Positions 23,510 through 32,022 of a DNA stretch of 37,543 bases are shown piece after piece (position 1 is the stretch's first letter; the number at the start of each line of letters is the position of its first letter). The notes beneath the pieces were generated by a model, which saw only the letters and a program-made list of their open reading frames with translations, made no database searches and was not told the DNA's origin. The DNA comes from Anaerolineae bacterium. GTDB lineage: Bacteria > Chloroflexota > Anaerolineae > UBA4142 > SHND01. The stretch spans positions 1 to 37,543 of the forward strand of contig JADZCJ010000138.1 in the NCBI GenBank assembly GCA_020851635.1, given 5' to 3'. The position numbers and the translations under genes were made by a program.

Positions 23510-23523
23510 CCGTTTCGGTCACT

Positions 23524-23889
23524 CTAAAATAACTGGTTTAGCGCCAACGCGACATTCAATTCATTCCAGGCGACGACCACCCAGACGACAATGGTCCCGA
23601 TCCTGAGAGCGGTTGCGATGGGGCTTGACCAGCGTCCCCGCCTGTGCATCGCCAGCGCATAAATTCCAATCATGAATGCCGTGATTGCAATCTTGAAAAT
23701 GACCGGCTCGATAAAACGGGCTTGTTCAAACATCTCGCCCGCTACGAGACCCTTTTCTACAAATCCGGGCAGCGAGAGCGCAACAGCCGTGACGACGATA
23801 TCGCAGATATTCGCCAACAAAAAAGAATTGATCAAACGTTTTTCTTTGAACGTGCTTCCGGGACCTAGAATTTCTGTGCGCGCACTCAT
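23524..23889 (-). CDS. Small integral membrane protein (DUF5658-like)
   Basis: 121 aa with three likely helices: NSFLLANICDIVVTAVALSL, FKIAITAFMIGIYALAM and TALRIGTIVVWVVVAWNEL. Asn and Asp in the first helix and the ordering (helix, short loop with a Glu, two helices) resemble DUF5658 proteins. The similarity is by eye only. It is a single gene with its own terminator. Function unknown. Confidence 0.65.
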   Translation of the reverse strand: MSARTEILGPGSTFKEKRLINSFLLANICDIVVTAVALSLPGFVEKGLVAGEMFEQARFIEPVIFKIAITAFMIGIYALAMHRRGRWSSPIATALRIGTIVVWVVVAWNELNVALALNQLF

Positions 23890-23921
23890 AAATTTTCAAT
23901 CATCCTTTTTGGGACGGGCAT

Positions 23922-24131
23922 AAAAAAACCGCATGTTGCGCACAGTTCATGCGCCGCGCAGTATGCCTGCGCCACATACGGTCGGTTACGCCACTCGCTC
24001 GTCCCGCCCAAGGCGTCCAAAATGCCGTGACGCTCATCATGAATCAGAGCACCCGGCTCAGACGGGATTCATCGCATCCGTTGCGCTACCACATCCCGGT
24101 TCAATCGGGGCTATGGTACCGCGGTACTATA
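23922..24131 (-). ncRNA. Candidate structured RNA, unidentified
   Basis: No protein frame here is convincing. On the minus strand the stretch ends in a terminator: CGCATG (23953-23948), 12-nt loop, CATGCG (23935-23930), then T7. Upstream there are a tRNA-like D-arm phrase GTGGTAGCGCAACGG, the hairpin ATGAATC...GATTCAT around GAGC-CGGGT-GCTC, and a palindrome GTACCGCGGTAC (24116-24127) next to TATAGT (24131-24126). The transcript would be about 190 nt. It is not a standard tRNA, tmRNA, RNase P RNA or SRP RNA as far as I can see. The stretch 24132-24329 holds no feature I can name. Confidence 0.3.
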
Positions 24132-24329
24132 CTTGTATCATATTCCGTGACCGCGCGCAAGCGCGGCAGGCACGCGGCATAGTTCAGTTTGGGGGTGACT
24201 GGGGTGACTTGGATTCCGCAACTTGCAAAAGGTCCCCGCCTTTTTTCGCGCGGACATACCCGACCGCGCCCCGATCAAACCGGACGCCGTGACATACCAA
24301 ACAAATATTCGGTTCGACCCATCCGCTTT

Positions 24330-24357
24330 TTGCCCTCCCTCTCATCTCGGATATAAT
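24330..24357 (+). promoter_or_regulatory. Promoter of the glycosyltransferase pair
   Basis: TTGCCC (24330-24335), 16-nt spacer, TATAAT (24352-24357). The leader then carries a GGACA/TGTCC hairpin (24363-24382). Confidence 0.6.
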
Positions 24358-24436
24358 ATCCCGGACATCTTTTTATTTGTCCGCGCTGCGCGCAAAGAAG
24401 CTCGTCGCGGCTGTTTCTTGCAAAGACGAGCGATTT

Positions 24437-25558
24437 ATGCGAATTGGAATTGATGCGCGCCTTGTCCATTACCACCGAGCCGGCATTGGACAGTATATCC
24501 TTCGCCTGACGGACGCCCTGGCAAACCTCGACCGCGAAAACGAATACTATCTCTTTCAAAGCCGCAAAGACCGCACGCGGCTGGTTCAGACGCCCAATTT
24601 TCACCGTCGCGTCCTCTGGACGCCCAGCCACCACCGTTTTGAACGTTGGGCAATGTCGGCAGAAATTCTGCCCCACCCCCTCGACGTCCTTCACAGCCCC
24701 GATTTCATCCCACCCCAAAAGACGCGCGCCCACAACGTAATCACCGTCCACGACCTCGCCTTTTTGCTCTACCCGCGTTTTCTTACGTCCGACGCCGCCC
24801 GCTATTACGGGCAGGTGGACCCCGCCTCGCGCCGCGCCGCGCACATTATCGCCGTTTCCCAAAGCACCAAACGCGATATCACGCGCCTGCTTGGTGTCCC
24901 CGAACACAAGGTCACGGTCATTTACGAAGCGGCAAACCCCTCGGCGCACCGGATGGACAAGACAGTCGCCCAAGAGTATGTCCGCGAGAAATACGGTATT
25001 GACCGGGATTTCATTCTGTTTGTCAGCACCATCGAACCGCGCAAAAATCTCCCCACCCTGCTCGCGGCATACAGCAAACTGCGTGACCAATACAAATGTG
25101 ATGCGCCGCTCATCATTGCGGGCAGCAAAGGATGGCTAACCGAGGATGTGGACCAGGCGGTCTTGAAATACAAACTCACCAACCTTGTCTGTTTTCTCGG
25201 CAGCGTCCCGAGCCAGGAGTTGGATTATTTGTATAATGCGGCGCGCGTGTTTGCGCTCCCTTCATTCTACGAAGGATTTGGACTCCCGCCGCTCGAAGCG
25301 ATGGCGAGCGGCACACCCGTCGTTGTCTCGAACGTTTCCTCGCTTCCCGAGGTCGTCGGCGATGCGGGTTTGTTGGTGGACCCCAACGACGTGGAGGGAT
25401 GGACCGTCGCGCTGCATCGCGTGCTCACCGACCCGGTCCTGCGCAATGAACTGTCCGCCAAGGGTTTGAAACGCGCGGCAAAATTTTCGTGGGAACGCGC
25501 CGCCCGCGAAACGCTCGACGTCTACAAAAAGGTCGCTAGCAAAAAACCGATCTCTTGA
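24437..25558 (+). CDS. Glycosyltransferase, GT4 family
   Basis: 373 aa from the ATG at 24437 ([21 protein letters not shown] is the usual N-terminus); the frame is open 20 codons more, through the leader. GT-B fold: acceptor half with HSPDFIPP and [10 protein letters not shown]; donor half with [38 protein letters not shown], and the donor motif [20 protein letters not shown] with both Glu. It is a retaining, nucleotide-sugar-dependent enzyme likely acting on cell-surface glycans or lipids in the cytoplasm. The partner gene follows at 66 nt. Confidence 0.93.
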   Translation: MRIGIDARLVHYHRAGIGQYILRLTDALANLDRENEYYLFQSRKDRTRLVQTPNFHRRVLWTPSHHRFERWAMSAEILPHPLDVLHSPDFIPPQKTRAHNVITVHDLAFLLYPRFLTSDAARYYGQVDPASRRAAHIIAVSQSTKRDITRLLGVPEHKVTVIYEAANPSAHRMDKTVAQEYVREKYGIDRDFILFVSTIEPRKNLPTLLAAYSKLRDQYKCDAPLIIAGSKGWLTEDVDQAVLKYKLTNLVCFLGSVPSQELDYLYNAARVFALPSFYEGFGLPPLEAMASGTPVVVSNVSSLPEVVGDAGLLVDPNDVEGWTVALHRVLTDPVLRNELSAKGLKRAAKFSWERAARETLDVYKKVASKKPIS

Positions 25559-25624
25559 TTCGCCGCCGCGTTCCGTCGTCCCTGTCGTCCATGCTTGCTT
25601 GTTCATCGTCCATTGTTTGCCCCC

Positions 25625-26878
25625 ATGCGCCTGCTGTTCCTCACACCCCAGCTCCCCTACCCCCCTCACCAGGGCACGACTCTGCGTAATTTCAACATCC
25701 TCAGCCAGCTCGCGCCGCGCCATGAAATCCATTTGCTCACCCTCGGCGCGCCCGATGAATTGAACGATTCGCCGCTGAATGAATTGTGTGCGCGCATCGA
25801 GATCGCGCCGTCGCCCGTTCGCACCACCGCACAGCGCGCGTTCGAGACTTTTTTCCATCCTCAGCCCGACATGGCGCGCCGTTTGCATTCTCCCGCGCTC
25901 TCGGCAAAACTCGCCGCCCTTTTGAACGAGAACCGGTACGACGTCGCGCAAATCGAGGGCATTGAAATGGCGAGCGCGTGGCTCGACGCCGCAAACACGC
26001 TCCCCGCGCGCCGTCCCAGCACCGTCGTCTTTGACGACCACAACGCCGAATGGACGCTTCAAAAGACCGCATACGATACCGACCGCGCCAACCCCGGACG
26101 CCTGCACGCCGCGCTCTATTCGTGGATTCAGTTCAACAAACTCAAACGCTTTGAGCGCACAGTCTGTCTCGCATCCGACGCGGTCGTCGCGGTCTCGCCG
26201 CAAGATGCCGATGCCATCGCCTCGCTCGACCCGCGCATCAAACCCGTCGTCATCCCCAACGGCGTGGACTGTGAGCTCTATGTGCCCTCGTTCGAGGGCG
26301 TCTGCGCCAAACCCCACGCGGAACTGTCGGTCGTCTTTACGGGCAAGATGGATTTTCGCCCGAATGTGGATGCGTGTCTCTGGTTTGCAAACGAGGTCCT
26401 GCCCCTCCTCCGCGCCGCCGTTCCCCTCGCGCACGTTTCGTTTGTGGGTCAAAAACCGAGTCCCGCCGTGCTTGCCCTGCGCGAACGTCCCGGAGTCGAG
26501 GTGACAGGTTTCGTCCCCGACACGCGCCCCTATATTGCGGACGCCGCCGTGTTTGCCGTCCCCCTCCGCATGGGCAGCGGCACCCGCCTCAAAGTCCTCG
26601 AAGCGATGGCGATGGGCAAAGCGATCGTCAGCACCACATTCGGCGTCTCGGGGATCGAATCCACCAACGGACACGACGTGATCATTGCCGACGAAGCCCG
26701 CGCGTTCGCCGATGCAATTGCAGCGCTCTTGCGCCATCCCGACCGGGCGCGCGAACTGGGCGCAAACGCCCGCAAACTCGCAGAGGAAAAATACGACTGG
26801 CGCAAACTCGTTCCCCGTTTTCAAGCGCTGTATTCCATCGGGCAGGCGCCCCCCCGGGCGCCAATTTCAGAAACATAG
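25625..26878 (+). CDS. Glycosyltransferase, GT4 family (second)
   Basis: 417 aa from the ATG at 25625 (MRLLFLTPQLPYPPHQGTTL). N-terminal half with QIEGIEMASAW and VVFDDHNAEWTL. C-terminal half with VVIPNGVDCELY, VVFTGKMDFRPNVDAC, HVSFVGQKPS, and the donor motif VPLRMGSGTRLKVLEAMAMGKAIVST. This form (sugar transferase of the PEP-CTERM/EpsH-like subgroup) is common in exopolysaccharide loci, but no other such genes are seen here. It follows the first GT and probably shares its promoter. Confidence 0.92.
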   Translation: MRLLFLTPQLPYPPHQGTTLRNFNILSQLAPRHEIHLLTLGAPDELNDSPLNELCARIEIAPSPVRTTAQRAFETFFHPQPDMARRLHSPALSAKLAALLNENRYDVAQIEGIEMASAWLDAANTLPARRPSTVVFDDHNAEWTLQKTAYDTDRANPGRLHAALYSWIQFNKLKRFERTVCLASDAVVAVSPQDADAIASLDPRIKPVVIPNGVDCELYVPSFEGVCAKPHAELSVVFTGKMDFRPNVDACLWFANEVLPLLRAAVPLAHVSFVGQKPSPAVLALRERPGVEVTGFVPDTRPYIADAAVFAVPLRMGSGTRLKVLEAMAMGKAIVSTTFGVSGIESTNGHDVIIADEARAFADAIAALLRHPDRARELGANARKLAEEKYDWRKLVPRFQALYSIGQAPPRAPISET

Positions 26879-26901
26879 CCCTCCGCGTTTTGAAATTTTT
26901 G

Positions 26902-26930
26902 TTGACACCCTCGCACAGACGTTCTATAAT
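26902..26930 (+). promoter_or_regulatory. Promoter of the Rossmann/wHTH two-gene unit
   Basis: TTGACA (26902-26907), 17-nt spacer, TATAAT (26925-26930): fully consensus. Transcription would start near 26937, 36 nt before the first ATG. Confidence 0.85.
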
Positions 26931-26972
26931 AAATGGCTTGACCGGACTGTCCTGTCGGATGTGAGGTGCCAC

Positions 26973-27569
26973 ATGGCTGCGTCTGTCACTCTACCGGCGT
27001 TCGATCCTCCGCCGTTGTCACCGCGCGCGGCGACCTATTTCAAAGATATTTTTCAAGCGCGGTTTGAACAAATCCGCGCGGCGGTGCCAAAAACGCCCTT
27101 TTCCGTCATCCTCTGGGGTCCCGGTCCCGGCTCGCTCGCGTTATACAACAAGCGCGTCCAGATTCGTGACGAACTGCGTTTGCGCGAACAAGCGGCATTT
27201 CTCGCCGAAGACCTGCCCCTCCTTCAAGACCTCAGCGTCATGCCGCGCCTCCAGCGTTGGATGCAGGCGACTGCGGCAGACCTCGTCGTCGTCATTGTCG
27301 CCACTACGGAAAACCTTGCAGGGGCGCACGAGTTTACGGCGGACGCGTTGATTCGCTCCAAACTCATTGTCTTTACACCCGATGCCGCCCTGACGCCCGA
27401 ATATCGCGCCGTGTTGAATGAACTCGCCGCGCGTTATGACAATGTCAAGCCCTTTCACTATCCCGACGACGTCACCTCATGCAAATTGCGCGGCCTCGTC
27501 CTCGACAAGTTAGGTGAAATGCAGATTGCCAAATGGCGCGCCACGACGACCGCGCCTTTGTCGAGTTGA
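26973..27569 (+). CDS. Unrecognised Rossmann/TIR-like protein
   Basis: 198 aa from the ATG at 26973, preceded by GAGGTG at 4 nt; the frame is open far upstream through the promoter, which cannot be coding. Alternating strands and helices: FSVILWGPGPGSLALYNKRV, then IRDELR, FLAEDLPLLQD, ADLVVVIVATTENLAGAHEFTAD, SKLIVFTPD and NVKPFHYPDD. The order (strand, Gly-rich loop, an E/D in the second strand, a late strand with hydrophobics) is like TIR or deoxyribosyltransferase-like folds. That is a by-eye inference and no catalytic Glu is assured. It stands 3 nt before the next gene, so the two products probably act together. Confidence 0.6.
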   Translation: MAASVTLPAFDPPPLSPRAATYFKDIFQARFEQIRAAVPKTPFSVILWGPGPGSLALYNKRVQIRDELRLREQAAFLAEDLPLLQDLSVMPRLQRWMQATAADLVVVIVATTENLAGAHEFTADALIRSKLIVFTPDAALTPEYRAVLNELAARYDNVKPFHYPDDVTSCKLRGLVLDKLGEMQIAKWRATTTAPLSS

Positions 27570-27572
27570 GCC

Positions 27573-28838
27573 ATGCCCGACCCCAATCTCAATCTGCTGG
27601 AATGGTATGCGGCGCACCGGGGCGAGGTGGACGTGCTGCGCGACCCGTCCGCGTTGTTTGCGCTCGGGCTGCTCGACCATGTGGGCGAAACCTCGCGCGG
27701 TGCATTACAAAATGACCTTGGGGTGGAGCCGGGCGCACTCGACACAATCGTCGAGAAATTGTATGCCGCAGGATTTGTCGCCACGCGCGGCGCCACGCTC
27801 GCTGTCACGCCCTCGGGTAATCAATTTCTGACCGAGATCGGTTTGCGCGGTCCGCTGCCGCCGCCGACGGGAAACCAAAACACGCCCGAAACGCCGAACC
27901 CGCCGACGCCCTTGCCCAAACGGATGCCGCTCAAGCCCGCCGCGACCCCTGCGCCGCGCATCCCATTGTGGCTCTGGGTCCTGATTGGCGTTTCGATTAT
28001 CGGAATCACTTTGGTCTTTGGGGTCCTGCTCCGCGACCCTGGCGCGCAACCGCCCACACCGCTGCCCGTCCAAACCGTCACCGAGCAACCCGCGCCGCCC
28101 ACGCGACTGCCCATCCAAACCGTCACCGAACAACCCGCGCCGCCCACGCGACTGCCCATCCGAACCGCCACCGACCAATTCGTATCCCCCGCGCCAACGG
28201 CACACGAGGTCGCGGATTCGACGCCGACGACGTTTATCGCGCCCGCGGCTGAAATCGTTTTCAAAGTCGAGCCGCGTTCCATTTCACCCGGCGCGTGTGC
28301 GATTCTCACATGGCAGGTCTCGAATGCGCGCGAGGTTTTTATGGACACCCAACCGGTCAAGGAGCAAGCACGAACGCGCGTTTGCCCAAAAGAGACGACC
28401 ACCTACACCCTGACGGTCCTCGCCCTGAACGGCGAAAAACTTGTTCAAACGATAGAGCTCGCGGTAGCCCAACCGGAATCGAATTACGTGTGGACGATTG
28501 TGGGCAAGGACGCGCCCTTTGACAATGTGCGCCTCCAAATCGCCATAGCATCCGCGGTAGATGAACCCGCGATCGCCAAAGCGGTCTTGCAAGGCGCGGG
28601 CAGCTTGTACAACACTGACCCCAAGTTGGACGAGATAGAATATGATTGGGGACGCGCGCTCGAGTTGAGTAAAGAGACCAAGTATGACGGGCAGCCGATT
28701 TTCATTGTGCCCGACCGGGACCGGACCTCTGCCGCAGTGGCGAGCGCGATCGCCGAGTATCTTCAAGCGGCGAACTTTCAAGTCCGTCTCGTCAATGTCG
28801 AGTCGCGTGCTACAATTCTTGTCGGACCAGAAAGATAG
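27573..28838 (+). CDS. Multidomain membrane protein: wHTH, TM, Ig-like, SBP5-like lobe
   Basis: 421 aa. Residues 1-90 look like a winged helix ([40 protein letters not shown], then a wing with [15 protein letters not shown]). A Pro-rich linker follows, with one membrane helix at 131-153. A Pro/Thr stalk with 15-residue repeats runs to about 200. An Ig-like domain (about 228-300; [27 protein letters not shown]) is next. The end, about 313-415 ([66 protein letters not shown]), resembles the C-terminal lobe of peptide-binding proteins (SBP_bac_5) without the rest. The N-terminus would be in the cytoplasm and the last two domains outside. Function unknown. Confidence 0.7.
   Translation: MPDPNLNLLEWYAAHRGEVDVLRDPSALFALGLLDHVGETSRGALQNDLGVEPGALDTIVEKLYAAGFVATRGATLAVTPSGNQFLTEIGLRGPLPPPTGNQNTPETPNPPTPLPKRMPLKPAATPAPRIPLWLWVLIGVSIIGITLVFGVLLRDPGAQPPTPLPVQTVTEQPAPPTRLPIQTVTEQPAPPTRLPIRTATDQFVSPAPTAHEVADSTPTTFIAPAAEIVFKVEPRSISPGACAILTWQVSNAREVFMDTQPVKEQARTRVCPKETTTYTLTVLALNGEKLVQTIELAVAQPESNYVWTIVGKDAPFDNVRLQIAIASAVDEPAIAKAVLQGAGSLYNTDPKLDEIEYDWGRALELSKETKYDGQPIFIVPDRDRTSAAVASAIAEYLQAANFQVRLVNVESRATILVGPER
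28062..28181 (+). repeat. 45-bp tandem repeat in the extracellular stalk
   Basis: Units start at 28062, 28107 and 28152 (the third is partial). They encode [30 protein letters not shown] and [10 protein letters not shown]. The DNA is almost identical between the first two units, which points to recent duplication. Confidence 0.85.
28789..28816 (+). promoter_or_regulatory. Possible uvrB promoter inside the preceding gene
   Basis: TCGTCA (28789-28794), 16-nt spacer, TACAAT (28811-28816). It lies in the last codons of the upstream gene and 33 nt before the uvrB ATG. Confidence 0.4.
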
Positions 28839-28849
28839 GAATAGGACCC

Positions 28850-30985
28850 ATGCCGGAATTCAAACTAGCTGCTCCCTTTCAACCCACCGGTGACCAGCCC
28901 GCCGCCATCGAAAAACTCGTCAGCGGAATCGAGGCGGGAATGAAATACCAGACCCTGCTCGGCGCGACCGGCACGGGCAAAACGTTTGTGATGGCAAACA
29001 TCATTCAACAATTCCAGCGCCCCGCCCTGGTGATTGCCCACAACAAGACGCTCGCCGCGCAGCTCTATGCCGAGTTTCGCGAATTTTTCCCGCAGAACGC
29101 CGTCGAATATTTTGTCTCGTACTATGATTACTATCAGCCCGAGGCATACGTCCCCTCCAAAGACCTGTATATCGAAAAAGATTCCAGCATCAACGACGAG
29201 ATTGACCGGCTTCGTCTCGCCGCGACCAGCTCCCTCTTTTCCCGCCGGGATGTGATTATCGTCGCGTCGGTCTCGTGCATTTACGGTCTCGGTTCGCCGG
29301 AAGATTACGGGCGCGTCGTCATTTCGCTCAAACGCGGCGAGATTCGCCAGCGCGACAAGATTCTGCGGCACCTCGTGGACATTTATTATGAACGGAATGA
29401 CCTTGAATTGGGACGCGGCAAGTTTCGCGTGCGCGGAGACACGCTCGAAGTCGCGCCCGCGTACGGCGAGACCGCCTACCGCATCGAATTTTTTGGCGAC
29501 GAGGTGGACCGCATCACCGAAGTGGACCCGCTGACGGGCGAGCTCCTGCTCGAGCATACCTCGATTGACATTTATCCCGCCAAGCATTTCATCACGCCGC
29601 AGGAAAAACTCGCACAAGCGCTCGAGGATATTGAAGCGGAATTGAACGAGCAGCTCAAGCTCTTTCGCGAACAGGGCAAACTTTTAGAGGCACAGCGCAT
29701 CGAACAGCGCACCAAATATGATATCGAAATGATGCGCGAGCTCGGTTTTACCTCCGGCATCGAAAACTATTCGCGCCACCTTTCCCAGCGCGCGCCCGGT
29801 TCCCCGCCCTGGACGCTGCTCGACTATTTCCCCGACGACTATCTCATTATCGTGGACGAGTCGCACAACACGATCCCGCAGATTCGCGGCATGTATAACG
29901 GCGACCAGGCGCGCAAAACCACGCTGGTTGACTATGGCTTTCGTCTGCCCAGTGCGTTGGACAATCGCCCGCTCAAATTCGACGAATTCGAAGCCAAGAT
30001 CAATCAATTGATTTTTGTCAGCGCGACCCCGGCAGCTTTCGAACGCGAGATCTCCGGGCAAATCGTCGAGCAGGTCATCCGCCCGACCGGTCTCGTTGAC
30101 CCCACCGTCATCGTGCGTCCCATCAAGGGGCAGGTTGACGATCTCGTCGCGGAACTGCGAAAACGCATCGGCGAAGGCGAACGCGCGCTGGTCACCACGC
30201 TCACCAAACGGATGGCAGAAGACCTCGCCGACTATTTGCACGAGCTGGCGTTCAAGGTGCACTATCTTCATTCCGAAGTGCAAACGCTCGAACGCATCGA
30301 AATTCTCCGCGATTTGCGAATGGGCGTTTATGATGTGGTCGTCGGCATCAACCTGCTCCGCGAAGGGTTGGACCTCCCCGAAGTGTCCCTCGTCGCCATC
30401 CTCGACGCCGACAAAGAGGGCTTTTTGCGGAGCGAAACATCATTGATCCAGACGACGGGTCGCGCGGCGCGCCATGTCAACGGCACCGTCATCATGTATG
30501 CGGACAAGATCACCGATTCGATGCAGCGCGCGATTGACGAAACCAATCGCCGCCGCGCGATCCAGCAAGCATACAACCGGGCTCACGGCATCGAGCCGAT
30601 GGGCATCGTCAAAGAAATCAAAGACCTGACCGACCGTGTCCGCTCCACCGCCGAGTCACGCGGCGAATACGTGACCGAAAAAGGCGGTCTGCCGCTCGAC
30701 ATGCCCAAGAGCCAGGCGCATAAATTGATCGGCGAACTGGAAAAACAAATGAAAGAGGCGGCGGGCAAATGGGAGTTTGAAAAAGCCGCCATGCTCCGCG
30801 ACCAGATCATGGAACTGCGCGCCATGCTCGCCGCACAGGACGCCCGCCCCGAGTGGCAAAAAATCATGGCGACCGAAGACCACTGGGAGATCGAGCAGCT
30901 CCGCGAACAAAAAGCCGAACGCGATGCAACGACCGCCGCGCCAAAAAACGCGCCGCCGCGTCCCTCCCGCACCCGCCGCCGCTGA
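28850..30985 (+). CDS. uvrB: Excinuclease ABC subunit B
   Basis: 711 aa, slightly longer than usual. UvrB is the DNA-damage-checking helicase-like subunit of nucleotide excision repair; it works with UvrA and UvrC. Walker A GATGTGKT is at residues 38-45. The beta-hairpin region [15 protein letters not shown] is intact, the DESH box is at about 336-339, and helicase motifs such as [17 protein letters not shown] and QTTGRAARH follow. A C-terminal UVR motif (about 624-658, [17 protein letters not shown]) binds UvrC. The tail after it is Ala/Pro/Arg-rich. The start ATG has AGGA upstream. Only 11 nt separate it from the multidomain protein gene. Confidence 0.97.
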   Translation: MPEFKLAAPFQPTGDQPAAIEKLVSGIEAGMKYQTLLGATGTGKTFVMANIIQQFQRPALVIAHNKTLAAQLYAEFREFFPQNAVEYFVSYYDYYQPEAYVPSKDLYIEKDSSINDEIDRLRLAATSSLFSRRDVIIVASVSCIYGLGSPEDYGRVVISLKRGEIRQRDKILRHLVDIYYERNDLELGRGKFRVRGDTLEVAPAYGETAYRIEFFGDEVDRITEVDPLTGELLLEHTSIDIYPAKHFITPQEKLAQALEDIEAELNEQLKLFREQGKLLEAQRIEQRTKYDIEMMRELGFTSGIENYSRHLSQRAPGSPPWTLLDYFPDDYLIIVDESHNTIPQIRGMYNGDQARKTTLVDYGFRLPSALDNRPLKFDEFEAKINQLIFVSATPAAFEREISGQIVEQVIRPTGLVDPTVIVRPIKGQVDDLVAELRKRIGEGERALVTTLTKRMAEDLADYLHELAFKVHYLHSEVQTLERIEILRDLRMGVYDVVVGINLLREGLDLPEVSLVAILDADKEGFLRSETSLIQTTGRAARHVNGTVIMYADKITDSMQRAIDETNRRRAIQQAYNRAHGIEPMGIVKEIKDLTDRVRSTAESRGEYVTEKGGLPLDMPKSQAHKLIGELEKQMKEAAGKWEFEKAAMLRDQIMELRAMLAAQDARPEWQKIMATEDHWEIEQLREQKAERDATTAAPKNAPPRPSRTRRR

Positions 30986-30993
30986 CAAACCCA

Positions 30994-31115
30994 GTAAGGA
31001 ACGAACGCCGTTTCGTTCCCCCACCGCCGCCGACAAACACCGTAAGGAACGAACGCCGTTTCGTTCCCCCACCGCCGCCGACAAACACCGTAAGGAACGA
31101 ACGCCGTTTCGTTCC
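30994..31115. repeat. 48-bp tandem array of the dispersed palindrome (copies F, G, H)
   Basis: Three cores (30994-31019, 31042-31067, 31090-31115), each with perfect GGAACGAA/TTCGTTCC arms, repeat at exactly 48 bp. The linker, CCACCGCCGCCGACAAACACC with little change, resembles the end of uvrB itself (CCCGCCGCCGCTGACAAACCC, 30970-30992). The unit seems to be uvrB 3' end plus one palindrome, amplified in place. It starts 8 nt after the uvrB stop. The stretch 30986-31327 is otherwise without genes. Confidence 0.9.
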
Positions 31116-31174
31116 CCATTCCCAGAGCTGGCGCCAAGCTGGAACGGGAAAAGTGTCATTTCGCACGGCATGAG

Positions 31175-31243
31175 TGTCATTTCGAACGGAACGTAGTGCA
31201 GTGAGAAATCTCTCGACTGCTCTCGAGATCGTTCGACATGACA
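31175..31243. repeat. 69-bp palindromic element, second repeat family
   Basis: The ends TGTCATTTCGAACG and CGTTCGACATGACA are inverted repeats with one mismatch. Inside are GTAGTGCAGTGAG, AATCTC and CTGCTCTCGAGATC. A partial copy of the left end (TGTCATTTCGCACGG) lies just upstream, at about 31154. The right half of the element recurs at 33388-33420. Repeats of this kind (by memory) occur in many genomes as intergenic elements. Confidence 0.75.
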
Positions 31244-31265
31244 TCGAACGCGACTTGGCAAAAGC
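31212..31265 (+). repeat. Left direct repeat of the 2.2-kb block (54 bp)
   Basis: The 54 nt match 33388-33441 with 52 identities, in the same orientation. It overlaps the right half of the palindromic element and runs on through ATCGAACGCGACTTGG and CAAAAGC. Confidence 0.9.
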
Positions 31266-31287
31266 CCTGATGCGATTGCCGTACATG

Positions 31288-31316
31288 TTGACGGAAACTC
31301 GCTTTATTATTATTCT
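31288..31316 (+). promoter_or_regulatory. Promoter of the toxin-antitoxin-like pair
   Basis: TTGACG (31288-31293), 17-nt spacer, TATTCT (31311-31316). The GTG at 31328 comes 11 nt after the -10, so the transcript would have almost no leader. Confidence 0.55.
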
Positions 31317-31327
31317 TGTCCCGAACT

Positions 31328-31651
31328 GTGGCCGACGAGTATTTGTGGCAAAGAGTTGATTTCGAAGGCACGGCGTGTTTTATTTCGCGCGCACAGTGGA
31401 CCAGTCATGTTGCCAAGCGACGCGAGATCATGAATGTCTTCGATCTCACTGTTCGTGCCATCATTCAGCCGGACACGATCGAGCCGGACCGGAACCGTCC
31501 TGACGAGCCGATGCGTCATTTTCGCCTTTTGAGTATTTCTGCCGATGAAATTCGGGGCGGCTATATCTTGCGGGTAAGCGTCAAATCCGTTCGGCAAGCT
31601 GATGGCGAGTGGCACAAGTTCTATCAGAGTTGTTGGTTGGAGCGAACATGA
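31328..31651 (+). CDS. Putative BECR-fold RNase toxin-like protein
   Basis: 107 aa from a GTG at 31328; a TTG at 31316 is in frame but overlaps the -10 box. No Shine-Dalgarno is seen. Features: ISRAQWTSHVAKRREIMNVFDLTVRAIIQPDTIEPD, then RHFRLLSISADEIRGGYILRVSVKSV. The pattern (a His in a helix before a strand, IxxPDxI, then two strands) is like small BECR/RelE-fold nucleases found with DUF2283-type partners. This is family inference, not a proven match. The stop overlaps the start of the partner (ATGA). Confidence 0.5.
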   Translation: MADEYLWQRVDFEGTACFISRAQWTSHVAKRREIMNVFDLTVRAIIQPDTIEPDRNRPDEPMRHFRLLSISADEIRGGYILRVSVKSVRQADGEWHKFYQSCWLERT

Positions 31652-32022
31652 ACCAGTACGAAATAGTCGCCCTGGATTATGATGCCGAGGCGGATGAGCT
31701 GGATTTGTTGGTCAACTTTGCGGTTCCAAATGCGGCTGAATCAATACCGCTGGATGAGGGCATATATGCGCGCCGCGATCTCGCGACTGGAAAAATTACC
31801 GGTGCGATGATCCGCGGCTATGCAGGGTTTGCGCGCAAAGTAGCAACGAATGCCCCACTCAGTCTCGAACGCTCTCGACAAATGGGGCTGATCGAGCTAT
31901 CGCAAGCGATCATCCGCTGGCAGCGTGATGTAGGCACGCTCTCTCATGAATTGGCAGCACACATTGGGAAATGGCCCCCTCAGGACCAACTTTTGGAATT
32001 GTGGGCAAAAGCGACAACATGA
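31648..32022 (+). CDS. DUF2283-like antitoxin candidate
   Basis: 124 aa from the ATG at 31648, which overlaps the TGA of the upstream gene. The N-terminal half reads ALDYDAEADELDLLVNF, SIPLDEGIYARRDLATGKITGAMIRGY, the DUF2283 pattern of small beta proteins coded next to toxins. The C-terminal half (LSLERSRQMGLIELSQAIIRWQRDVG) is helical. The last codons (KATT) and the stop fall inside a copied piece of DNA (from 32006), so the native C-terminus may have been altered by recombination. Confidence 0.55.
   Translation: MNQYEIVALDYDAEADELDLLVNFAVPNAAESIPLDEGIYARRDLATGKITGAMIRGYAGFARKVATNAPLSLERSRQMGLIELSQAIIRWQRDVGTLSHELAAHIGKWPPQDQLLELWAKATT

Noticed and set aside
24020-24112. A tRNA gene suggested by GTGGTAGCGCAACGG and GGTTCAATC
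   Set aside because: No acceptor stem, anticodon arm and T arm can be put together in order on either strand; kept only as part of the candidate RNA.
23933-24292. 119-aa open frame on the plus strand
   Set aside because: It crosses a terminator, a palindrome and a promoter-like region and has no family look or ribosome site.
25262-26824. 520-aa open frame on the minus strand
   Set aside because: Antisense to two GT4 genes with intact motifs. A long open antisense frame is expected in GC-rich coding DNA.
30994-31115. Short regular repeats that could be taken for a CRISPR array
   Set aside because: Only three units, the linkers between the palindromes are almost identical to each other, and no cas genes are near. 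It is a tandem duplication.
30583-31286. Minus-strand frames with GNETAFVPYG-like repeats
   Set aside because: These are the 48-bp palindromic array read through in three frames, joined to antisense uvrB; not proteins.
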